A stretch of 33,999 nucleotides of DNA from Minisyncoccota bacterium (GTDB lineage: Bacteria; Patescibacteriota; Minisyncoccia; JAHIHE01; JAGLIN01). This document shows positions 26,084 to 33,999 of the stretch, piece by piece (position 1 is the first letter of the stretch; each line of letters opens with the position of its first letter). The DNA is taken from assembly GCA_023142595.1 (NCBI GenBank), contig JAGLJF010000015.1, positions 1 through 33,999 of the forward strand. Direction: 5' to 3'. The translations under genes and the position numbers were made by a program. Under the pieces are notes generated by a model. It had not been told where the DNA came from. It searched no databases and was given only the letters and a program-made list of their open reading frames with translations.

Positions 26084-26135
26084 TTTTCAGCTAAATAACC
26101 ACATATTTTAGCTATTTTCAAGCTATTTTCAGCTA
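26084..26135 (+). repeat. Four TTTTCAGCTA-like motifs upstream of a promoter
   Basis: GCTA cores at 26090, 26111, 26122 and 26132 (steps 21, 11, 10). Confidence 0.6.
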
Positions 26136-26164
26136 TTGACAGAATTTTAAAAGTATGATAGATT
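26136..26164 (+). promoter_or_regulatory. Promoter of candidate ncRNA
   Basis: TTGACA (26136-26141)-17-TAGATT (26159-26164). Confidence 0.7.
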
Positions 26165-26170
26165 GTCATG

Positions 26171-26378
26171 TTGGCCTGAGACTAATCCGTTGCGAAAGAA
26201 AAAAGAACGGATAGGAAAAATCATTACAATAAAAAAACTCAGGTCAGAAGAAGAAGAGAAGGATGTGACATTATAAATGTCACAAAATAAATCCCGTCAC
26301 CACCAACCCTTCTCTCTTCTTTCCTCTTAAAAACCCATTTTTAAATACAATCAAGATAAGGCGAAAGCCTGTTTTTTT
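26171..26378 (+). ncRNA. Candidate structured non-coding RNA (about 208 nt)
   Basis: Stems GGCCTGAG/CTCAGGTC, ATCCGTT/AACGGAT, GAAGAAGAGAAGG/CCTTCTCTCTTCTT (bulged), GTGACATT-ata-AATGTCAC; ends in AGGC-GAAA-GCCT-GTTTTTTT. Confidence 0.6.
26359..26378 (+). terminator. Intrinsic terminator of candidate ncRNA
   Basis: AGGC-gaaa-GCCT followed by GTTTTTTT. Confidence 0.7.
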
Positions 26379-26503
26379 ATTTTTAAAACAAGTAATATTA
26401 TATACAAGGGCTACTGATTTTTATCTATTTATTAGAAAAATAAATAAAGTTTTAAGGTCTTAAGAAAATAATCTAACTTTTCTTAGCTATTTTTCCCGTA
26501 TTC

Positions 26504-26590
26504 AAACCCCCTAACCCCCTTGTCAGGGGGAACTAAAAATAAATGTCGCTTACTTAAAAAATTCCCCTCTTGAGAGGGGCAGGGGTGTGT
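26504..26590. repeat. Inverted doublet of G/C-rich palindromic repeat
   Basis: AAACCCCCTAACCCCCTTGTCAGGGGGAACT ... ATTCCCCTCTTGAGAGGGGCAGGGGTGTGT; the two units are in inverted orientation and each forms its own hairpin. Confidence 0.75.
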
Positions 26591-26629
26591 TTTTAATATT
26601 AATTATTTACCAATCCTTAAATCCAAAGC

Positions 26630-29443
26630 CTATTTCCCAAACAACTCTTTCAAAGCAATTCCCGTAAATGACTTTTTGTGTTTTGCCACTTCTTCTGGAG
26701 TTCCCGTGACAACAACTCTTCCGCCGTCTTCCCCTCCTTCAGGACCAAGGTCAATAATATAATCAGCAGATTTAATAACATCGAGATTATGTTCAATTAT
26801 TATCACTGTATTTCCAGAATCAACAAGACGATTCAATATGTCTAATAATTTTTTTACATCATCAAAATGCAACCCTGTTGTCGGTTCATCGAGAAGATAT
26901 AAAGTCCTGCCAGTTGCTTTTCTGGAAAGTTCTGATGCCAACTTAATTCTCTGTGCCTCCCCTCCCGAAAGTGTTGTGGCAGCTTGTCCAAGATGGATAT
27001 AACCCAAACCCACTTCTTTCAAAATTTTCAAAACATCATAAACCTGAGGAATATCTTTCCAAAAATCTTCCGCTTCGTCCACTGTCATATCCAAAACTTG
27101 TGCAATATTTTTTCCTTTATATTTTATTTTCAAACTTTCTTGATTATATCTTTTTCCCTTACAAACTTCACAAGGAAGATATACATCTGGAAGAAACTGC
27201 ATTTCAACTTTGATAAAGCCCTCACCTTTACAAACTTCGCATCTTCCACCTGCAACATTAAAACTAAACCTGCCAAGCTGATATCCTCGCGCTTTTGCCT
27301 CCTTTGTCAAAGTGAAAATTTCTCGAATTGGCGTAAAAAGACCTGTATAGGTTGCTGGATTGCTTCGCGGAGTTCTGCCAATTGGAGATTGATCAATTTG
27401 AATTATCTTATCAATATTTTCGATTCCATCAATTTTCTGATGCGCTCCTGGTTTTTGCATTGAGTGATGAAGTTTTCTCGCCAACGATTTATAAAGTATT
27501 TCATTTACCAAGCTTGACTTTCCGCTTCCAGAAACTCCTGTCACGCAAACAAAAGATCGAAGCGGAAAACTTACATCAACATTTTTCAAATTATTTTCCG
27601 TCGCTTTATAAACTGTCAAAAAATTCTTGCCAATTTTTCTTTTGTTTTTTGGAACTTCAATTTTCTTTTTACCAGAAAGATATTGACCCGTAATTGAATC
27701 TTTACATTTCATAATTCCGCTATAACTTCCTGCGAAAACAATTTTACCACCATGAGCCCCAGCTCCTGGTCCAATATCAACCAAATAATCTGCCTCTCTC
27801 ATTGTTTCTTCATCGTGCTCAATGACAATCAAAGTGTTTCCAATTTTTCTCAAATGCTTCAATGTATCCAGAAGCTTTCTATTATCCCTTGCGTGAAGAC
27901 CAATTGAAGGTTCGTCAAGAACATAAAGAACCCCAACAAGAGCGCTACCAATTTGAGATGCCAAACGAATTCTTTGAGCTTCCCCTCCTGCAAGCGTCAT
28001 TCCTGTTCGATCAAGCGTTAGGTAATTCAACCCAACATCCACCAAAAAACCCAGACGATTTTTGATTTCAATAACAATTTTTCCCACGGTCAATTCTTCT
28101 CTTCTTGAAAGTTTCAAATTATGAAAATATTCATAGGATTGATTAATTGACATAGCAGATATTTCACCAATATTTTTTCCATGAACTTTGACCGACAAAG
28201 CCTCCTTTTTTAGCCTTGAACCAAAACAAGTTTTGCAAGAACTAACGCTCATATACTTTTCTATTTCCTTTCGAACAGAAGAAGAATCGGTTTTAAAATA
28301 TCTTCTTTCCAAATCATTTACAAGACCATTAAATTTCAAATGAAAAACGTTACTTCCTTTTTTTGTATAATAACGAACTTCCAATTGCTCCTCTTCTTTT
28401 CCGCCATACAAAATTATATCCAGCTTTTCTTTTGAAATATCTTTCAGCCTGACATTTAAAGGAATACGGAATTGTTGCGCAACAGAATCCAAAAGCGAAC
28501 CATAATAATTATTTGGCTTATAACTCCAAGGCAAAACACCCCCTTCACTGATTGTTTTATTGAAATCTGGAATAACAAGTTTTGCATCGATTTCCATCTT
28601 GTTGCCGAGTCCATTGCAATTAGGACACGCACCATATGGACTATTAAACGAAAACAGACGAGGCTCGATATCAACAAAAGCAAGACCACAATCAAAACAA
28701 GAAAGATTTTTATTCATTATCAATTCTTCTTTTCTGAAAATAATTGAAATCAAACCATCAGACAAATTCACTGCCTGCTCAACATCTTCAAAAATTCGAC
28801 TCAAATTATTTTCATTAACTTCAATTTCATCAATGAAAATATCAATATTATGTATCTTATATCGCGCCAAATCAATTTTTTCATCGAGATTAATTATCTT
28901 TCCATCAATTTTTGCTTTATGGTATCCTTTTTTATATATGTCATTTAAGAGTTGAAGATATTCCCCTTTCTTTCCGCGAATCATTGGAGAAAATATTTTT
29001 ATTTTTTTCCCTTCAAATTTATCTAAAATATTATCAACCATTTGCTCTATGGTCATCGCCGAAATAGGCTTGTTACATTTTACACAATAAGGAACTCCAA
29101 TCTTCGCAAAAAATAAACGCATGTAATCATAAATTTCCGTGATTGTCCCAACCGTTGAACGAGGATTATGCGAGGCTGCTTTTTGAGAAATCGAAATTGT
29201 TGGAGAAAGTCCTTCAATGTGATCTACATTAGGTTTCTCCATTTGTCCCAAAAATTGACGAGCATAGCTTGAAAGACTTTCCAGATATCTTCTTTGTCCT
29301 TCGGCAAAAATTGTATCAAAAGCCAGCGTGGATTTTCCCGATCCCGATATACCCGTAAAAACAATAAATTTGTCCCTCGGCAACTCCAAATCAATATTTT
29401 TCAGATTATGTTCCCGAGCACCTTTGATAGTTATTTTATTCAT
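26630..29443 (-). CDS. uvrA: Excinuclease ABC subunit A
   Basis: [73 protein letters not shown]. Confidence 0.98.
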   Translation of the reverse strand: MNKITIKGAREHNLKNIDLELPRDKFIVFTGISGSGKSTLAFDTIFAEGQRRYLESLSSYARQFLGQMEKPNVDHIEGLSPTISISQKAASHNPRSTVGTITEIYDYMRLFFAKIGVPYCVKCNKPISAMTIEQMVDNILDKFEGKKIKIFSPMIRGKKGEYLQLLNDIYKKGYHKAKIDGKIINLDEKIDLARYKIHNIDIFIDEIEVNENNLSRIFEDVEQAVNLSDGLISIIFRKEELIMNKNLSCFDCGLAFVDIEPRLFSFNSPYGACPNCNGLGNKMEIDAKLVIPDFNKTISEGGVLPWSYKPNNYYGSLLDSVAQQFRIPLNVRLKDISKEKLDIILYGGKEEEQLEVRYYTKKGSNVFHLKFNGLVNDLERRYFKTDSSSVRKEIEKYMSVSSCKTCFGSRLKKEALSVKVHGKNIGEISAMSINQSYEYFHNLKLSRREELTVGKIVIEIKNRLGFLVDVGLNYLTLDRTGMTLAGGEAQRIRLASQIGSALVGVLYVLDEPSIGLHARDNRKLLDTLKHLRKIGNTLIVIEHDEETMREADYLVDIGPGAGAHGGKIVFAGSYSGIMKCKDSITGQYLSGKKKIEVPKNKRKIGKNFLTVYKATENNLKNVDVSFPLRSFVCVTGVSGSGKSSLVNEILYKSLARKLHHSMQKPGAHQKIDGIENIDKIIQIDQSPIGRTPRSNPATYTGLFTPIREIFTLTKEAKARGYQLGRFSFNVAGGRCEVCKGEGFIKVEMQFLPDVYLPCEVCKGKRYNQESLKIKYKGKNIAQVLDMTVDEAEDFWKDIPQVYDVLKILKEVGLGYIHLGQAATTLSGGEAQRIKLASELSRKATGRTLYLLDEPTTGLHFDDVKKLLDILNRLVDSGNTVIIIEHNLDVIKSADYIIDLGPEGGEDGGRVVVTGTPEEVAKHKKSFTGIALKELFGK

Positions 29444-29551
29444 AAATCAATTAATATATACTGTTTTTTAATTCTAATCTACTTTTGTTTTTTTGTCTAA
29501 AAACTACTAAGGAATAATTTTTTGTATTTTTACGATTTAAACAAAAGAAAA

Positions 29552-29568
29552 AAGTGACATAGTCACTT
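29552..29568 (-). terminator. Intrinsic terminator of the 29591-30019 gene
   Basis: AAGTGAC-tat-GTCACTT with flanking T/A runs. Confidence 0.6.
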
Positions 29569-29590
29569 ATTTTTTTAATGCCAAGCTTAT

Positions 29591-30019
29591 TTACGAATTA
29601 ATAGCTACAATCAAATACCCTGCGACAAATAAAAAAACTTGAACCAATAAAGCGCTAAAGACAAGTATATACGAGGCTAATTTTTCTCTCAGATACAAAA
29701 AATAACCCAAAGCAGAATTTATGATGAGAATAATCAAGCCTATCAAAACAATCAAATAAATCTGTTCATAATCTCCTCGATAGTCATCACCAAAAATAAA
29801 ATTATAATGTAATATAATCGGATATCCTCCTTCTTTTTTATTATACAAAAGATATGTCAGTAACAAAAAATTTACAAACAAACTCGAAACTGTCAAATTC
29901 ACAATTAATTTATCTTTCCAATAAGATTTGGAAAATAATAATTTTACTCCGCTTAATAAAAGCTTTTTCAAAATCAAAATTCTTCGCAAAATTACTTTTA
30001 TTTTATTTTCTTCTGACAT
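29591..30019 (-). CDS. Hypothetical multi-pass membrane protein
   Basis: ORF with several hydrophobic segments. Confidence 0.7.
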   Translation of the reverse strand: MSEENKIKVILRRILILKKLLLSGVKLLFSKSYWKDKLIVNLTVSSLFVNFLLLTYLLYNKKEGGYPIILHYNFIFGDDYRGDYEQIYLIVLIGLIILIINSALGYFLYLREKLASYILVFSALLVQVFLFVAGYLIVAINS

Positions 30020-30118
30020 TTATAGTTTTATTAAAATTAAATTATCTAGTTCAAATCAAATATCTAAAGCATATTATGTCTTTATCTTATACTAAATTTG
30101 TCTAAATGACAATTCAAA

Positions 30119-30144
30119 AACTGTCACAAATTAATGTGACAGTT
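30119..30144 (-). terminator. Terminator of the 30170-30931 gene
   Basis: AACTGTCACA-ttaatt-TGTGACAGTT followed by TTT. Confidence 0.65.
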
Positions 30145-30169
30145 CGGTTATATCTTCAAACTTCAATTA

Positions 30170-30931
30170 CTATTTTGCAAACCACCTAAACAGCCAACCA
30201 AATAAACTAACGCCTTTTTTCTCATTATTAACTTCATTCTCTAACTCCGCCTGAACTTGTTCCATGACTTGAATTTGTTGCTCCATAATATTTTTGTCAT
30301 CACTATCTGTAATTTGATCACGCAACTCCTTAAGCTCTTCTAAATTTTTATTATGATTTTCTAAACGATTTTCAACTTTTTTTAACTCCTTGTAATTTGG
30401 ACCTATAATCATTTTGACTATACCGCTTCTGCTCTTTGCTTTGTTAAGCTCTGTCTCTAGTTCCTCTTGATTTTGATTTTGGCTTTGAGCAACAATTCTA
30501 ATTTTCTGTCCAACCTCTCCGCTTCTGTCTGCAACTGCTAACATTGTCTGAACTGCATTGGATACGCGATTTTGTGTTTGCTCTCCTTGATTACTCTGGT
30601 TTTGATTTATTTGGTTTTGAACTTTCTGTCCATTTTCTGAGCCATTTTCATTACCCTCTCCTATGGTCTGTTCTGCGCCAGCTTCAGTTTTTCCTTTATC
30701 TTCATTGTTGCCAGTATCAAGATTCTTATTCTCTCCAACTTGCTCCGTTGTTTGATTTTGAATCTCCTTTTCTTCTGCTTGATTTTGTTGCTGTACCGCT
30801 TCTATATTTTGTACTTCTGTCGTTCCCATATTTTTTCCTTCAGAATTGTTTTGCACAGCAATACATGAGAAAGAAAAGACTGTAAATATTAGCAAAGAAA
30901 CGCTAATAACTCCAACACTTCGCATTTTCAT
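30170..30931 (-). CDS. Secreted Q/N/E-rich hypothetical protein
   Basis: N-terminal signal-like segment VGVISVSLLIFTVFSFSCIA, low-complexity QNQNQ region, C-terminal charged coil. Confidence 0.8.
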   Translation of the reverse strand: MKMRSVGVISVSLLIFTVFSFSCIAVQNNSEGKNMGTTEVQNIEAVQQQNQAEEKEIQNQTTEQVGENKNLDTGNNEDKGKTEAGAEQTIGEGNENGSENGQKVQNQINQNQSNQGEQTQNRVSNAVQTMLAVADRSGEVGQKIRIVAQSQNQNQEELETELNKAKSRSGIVKMIIGPNYKELKKVENRLENHNKNLEELKELRDQITDSDDKNIMEQQIQVMEQVQAELENEVNNEKKGVSLFGWLFRWFAK

Positions 30932-31015
30932 ATTTTTTTAAATTAATAATTAAAAACGAATCATTATCCTTATTTATATTATACCATAAAAATATATAAT
31001 TACATAATTTTCAAT

Positions 31016-31144
31016 TCATTGTTTTTTATTTCTTGTTTTTGTTTTACTAAACTTATTCTCTTTATCCTTAGTGACTATAAAAACACTCGACGTTCTAAAT
31101 CCCGTTTTACTTTTCATACGTTTTTTTGACGAATGTTTTTTCAT
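31016..31144 (-). CDS. Possible 42-aa basic protein
   Basis: MKKHSSKKRMKSKTGFRTSSVFIVTKDKENKFSKTKTRNKKQ; the track start at 31213 overlaps the CAP gene, so the internal Met is preferred. Confidence 0.4.
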   Translation of the reverse strand: MKKHSSKKRMKSKTGFRTSSVFIVTKDKENKFSKTKTRNKKQ

Positions 31145-31154
31145 AATTTTATTA

Positions 31155-32126
31155 TCAATCCGCAAAATTTTGCACAAATATTTTTCCATATTCTCCTCCG
31201 TCGATAACACCAATACCCACTCTATGATAAAGTGGCTGAAGAATATTTTTTCGATGACCCGTACTGTTCATCAAACCGTTATGAGCCGATGGCAAGTCTT
31301 TTGAAAGCGCAAGATTTTCACCTGAAAAATTAAACTCTACTCCTCCCTGTTTCATACGATAAGAAGGAATTTGATTTTCAAGATTAACATGAGAGAAATA
31401 TCCCTTTTGAAACATATCAATTCCGTGTTTTCTTGCAGTTTGTTTTGCTTGTTCGTCTTCAATTAGTGGCAATAAATTTCTAGATTCTCTCTCTTGATTT
31501 ATAAGCTTCAACATATCTGCCTCATCTTTTTCATCAACCTTCACATCCGATGTCGTATAGCCCAAATAAATCGTTTCAGACTTGCCGTCTCCTACAGTCA
31601 TAAAATCAAATTTGCTCATCGTAGTACTCAGCACATCTCCAAAAATATTTTCAAGACCTTTGTTAATCCTCACAGGATCAACAACAACAACTTTTCCAAA
31701 CGACGACGAGGCTACCTGATTTCGAAAGATAAACGGCAAAGAAAAAGAAAGAGTTATCGATAATAACAAAAAAACAACTATAGAACTATATAATAAGGAA
31801 GTAAATCCACAAGTGACTCTTCTCTTAAAACATTTATTAAATACGAAAAGAGAATCTGGAAGTTTTCTTCGAGACATTACCAATATAATAAATTTTATTA
31901 CAAACATATTCAAGAAAAATCCAATTATGTTTGCATAAACGTTTTCAAGACCAAAAAGCGAGATAAATATATGAGCTGTGTATGAATATGTAAAATATGA
32001 AATTATTAACGCAACAACAAAACTGACCATATTTACAATAATAGAATAAAGTCCTCTTTTCGCTCCGTCCGCAAAATGCGTTAAGAGATAAAAAATTATT
32101 ATCAAATCAATCCAATTTCCAATCAT
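31155..32126 (-). CDS. CvpA-like membrane domain fused to CAP/SCP domain
   Basis: N-term WIDLIIIFYLLTHFADGAKRGLYSIIVNMVSFVVALIISYF; C-term LINQERESRNLLPL...HVNLENQ...GENLALS...HRKNIL. Confidence 0.87.
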   Translation of the reverse strand: MIGNWIDLIIIFYLLTHFADGAKRGLYSIIVNMVSFVVALIISYFTYSYTAHIFISLFGLENVYANIIGFFLNMFVIKFIILVMSRRKLPDSLFVFNKCFKRRVTCGFTSLLYSSIVVFLLLSITLSFSLPFIFRNQVASSSFGKVVVVDPVRINKGLENIFGDVLSTTMSKFDFMTVGDGKSETIYLGYTTSDVKVDEKDEADMLKLINQERESRNLLPLIEDEQAKQTARKHGIDMFQKGYFSHVNLENQIPSYRMKQGGVEFNFSGENLALSKDLPSAHNGLMNSTGHRKNILQPLYHRVGIGVIDGGEYGKIFVQNFAD

Positions 32127-32172
32127 ATTTAAAATAAATTATTATATCTCTATTTTATCACAAAAAAACAAA

Positions 32173-32196
32173 AAGCCCAAGGTTTATTTGAGGCTT
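32173..32196 (-). terminator. Terminator-like hairpin
   Basis: Minus strand AAGCC..GGCTT followed by TTTGTTTTTTT. Confidence 0.4.
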
Positions 32197-32215
32197 AATT
32201 TATGATAAAAAAATT

Positions 32216-32243
32216 ACTCTAGGAACTTTTGCTCCCAGAGTAT
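32216..32243 (-). terminator. Terminator of the lipoprotein gene
   Basis: Minus strand ACTCTGGGAGC-aaaa-GTTCCTAGAGT then AATTTTTTT. Confidence 0.7.
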
Positions 32244-32259
32244 CAATCTACGTTTGTTA

Positions 32260-32706
32260 TCAATCTCCCGTTTTTCTATTTATTACTTTGATTTTATCTT
32301 TTTCTATACTCAGCTTCTCTTCGACTGTTGTTTTTGCTTCATCGATGTTCTCAACCTTTTCCATTAAAGCTTGTCCATCTGGATATAATGCCAGATAAAC
32401 AATAATTACTTCTTCATCATTGTCCAAATTATCAAAAACTAGAACATTTCCTGGATTCATCTCTACTTCATTTTTAAGTTGAGATTTCCATTCAAAAGCC
32501 TTCCAGTGATCCATTTTAACTTTGATCATGCTGTTTTCTTTTGAAACATAACTCATTCGATAATCTTCTGCTCCAAATTCATTAAATTTAATATATCTAG
32601 TTTCTTTATCCTCACTTTGAGAATATTTATAAGTCACACAACCAGCCGATAATGTCACAGATATTAACATTATCAATAACAAAAATATTTTTATCTCTTT
32701 ATACAT
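32260..32706 (-). CDS. Putative lipoprotein
   Basis: MYKEIKIFLLLIMLISVTLSAGCVTYK lipobox (LSAGC); likely start at 32706. Confidence 0.78.
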   Translation of the reverse strand: MYKEIKIFLLLIMLISVTLSAGCVTYKYSQSEDKETRYIKFNEFGAEDYRMSYVSKENSMIKVKMDHWKAFEWKSQLKNEVEMNPGNVLVFDNLDNDEEVIIVYLALYPDGQALMEKVENIDEAKTTVEEKLSIEKDKIKVINRKTGD

Positions 32707-32787
32707 GTAATATTGCCTCCAATCAAAATGATATATATCTGAAAATAGACTATAATAAAATTTAATAAATGTCAATGCACAGATTGT

Positions 32788-33999
32788 CTATTTATATCGG
32801 AATCTATCAACGACTGCGTAGGCAATGTTATCGGAATGATCTCCAATTCTTTCAAGATTCATCAAAATTTCTGAAAAATATTTTCCTTTTTCCAAAGAAC
32901 ACACCCCTTTGTTCATTCTTTCTAAATGGTTGTCCTGAGCTTTTTTTACTATTTCATCTACCTTATTTTCATGCTTGATAATCTCATGAGCAAGATGTAA
33001 ATTATCCTCTGCTAACGCCTTGATCACTAAATTCTGCATAATTTTCAACTTACCAAATATGGCAGTTAATTCTCGATTCGCTTTTTCTGAAAATTCAATA
33101 TTTTCCTCTTTTAATTCCACGAACAATTCAGAAACTGTCAAAATATGGTCAGACAAATGCTCAAGATCAGTCACAGAATGCATCATACTATAAAGTTTCA
33201 TTAAATCTTTTTTACTTAAATTTTGCTGTGAGATTTGAGACATATATTCTGAAATTTTTCCGGTCATCTCGTCCATATCATTTTCATATCTTTCAATTTC
33301 TTCTAAAAGTTCTATTTTATTATCAAAAAATATCGTTCTCGAAACCTCAAGCATTTCAGCCACTTCCTTTGCCATTTCAACAACACCACGATTAGCTTGT
33401 CTCAAGGCAACTGATGGAGTATAAAGAAGCTTTCTGCTTAGATAAGAAAATTTGGATTCCTCCACTTCACTTTTTGGGGCATATTTATTAACAAATTTTA
33501 CAACAAGAGGGATGAAAGGAATGACAATTAATGCTGTAATAATATTATACAATGTATGCGCATTTGCAATTTGTCTTCCTGCGTCAGATGAAGTAATGCT
33601 CGATATATACTCAAAATGTTCAAAGAATGAGATAAAAATAAGTACCCCTGCCAAATTAAGCAATATGTGAGTTATAGCAAGATCACTTAAAAATCCCCTT
33701 CTTTTTGCACCTATATAAATCACTTTCAAACTAGAACCAAAATTAACTCCCAGAATCATATATAACGCAGTTTGGAGGTCTATGATTTGCGTCGCTCCCA
33801 GAGCAACTACAATTACAGAAGTAGCGCTACTGCTTTGAAGTAATAATGTCAAAATTGCTAAAATAATTATATAAACAAATGTAGATGAAGAAAACGAATT
33901 TATCAAATTCACAGCCAAATCATCGTGAGACAAAGAATGAGCGCTGGAAAAAATATAATTCATACCGAGAAACAAAAAACTAAAGCCCACAAGAGCTTC
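32788..33999 (-). CDS. Na/Pi cotransporter family protein with C-terminal PhoU-like region (5' end probably outside window)
   Basis: LLQSSSATSVIVVALGATQIIDLQTALYMILGVNFGSS; C-term helical LERIGDHSDNIAYAVVDRF. Confidence 0.9.
   Translation of the reverse strand, partial: EALVGFSFLFLGMNYIFSSAHSLSHDDLAVNLINSFSSSTFVYIIILAILTLLLQSSSATSVIVVALGATQIIDLQTALYMILGVNFGSSLKVIYIGAKRRGFLSDLAITHILLNLAGVLIFISFFEHFEYISSITSSDAGRQIANAHTLYNIITALIVIPFIPLVVKFVNKYAPKSEVEESKFSYLSRKLLYTPSVALRQANRGVVEMAKEVAEMLEVSRTIFFDNKIELLEEIERYENDMDEMTGKISEYMSQISQQNLSKKDLMKLYSMMHSVTDLEHLSDHILTVSELFVELKEENIEFSEKANRELTAIFGKLKIMQNLVIKALAEDNLHLAHEIIKHENKVDEIVKKAQDNHLERMNKGVCSLEKGKYFSEILMNLERIGDHSDNIAYAVVDRFRYK

Noticed and set aside
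26084-26135. CRISPR-like short repeats
   Set aside because: Units are about 10 bp with no spacers; better read as phased binding motifs. No CRISPR array or cas gene was seen in the window.
26953-28955. Plus-strand ORFs opposite uvrA
   Set aside because: Antisense shadows of uvrA.

Overview
AT-rich window, gene-dense and mostly minus-strand, with the look of a Candidate Phyla Radiation/Patescibacteria (Parcubacteria-like) genome; the taxon is my inference. It starts inside the 5' part of a 16S rRNA gene (minus strand). The core genes are smc, ndk, two CYTH genes, an ECF sigma/anti-sigma pair, split comEC, nrdG/nrdD, ftsZ/ftsA, dgkA, ybeY, yqeY, rpsU, hisS, lepB, rpmE, prfA, uvrA, a CvpA-CAP protein and a Na/Pi cotransporter. 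The strongest unusual signals are: (1) a GIY-YIG ORF in the V1/helix-6 loop of the 16S gene, on a 24-bp stem with one mismatch; (2) a second GIY-YIG gene bracketed by inverted 28-nt palindromic repeats with compensatory changes, plus a solo copy 17 kb away; (3) three copies of TTGAAATAAAAT-N11-TTGTAWTA, one before the ECF sigma gene and two in tandem before a small secreted-protein gene, the two tandem copies leading directly into structured RNA (one a candidate pseudoknot); (4) a complete promoter, multi-stem RNA and intrinsic terminator unit around 26.14-26.38 kb; (5) a G/C-rich palindromic repeat inserted in frame in comEC and present as an inverted doublet near uvrA; (6) NrdD without its glycyl-radical domain; (7) an SMC protein apparently without a hinge. 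All family calls are by eye; no searches or folding programs were run.
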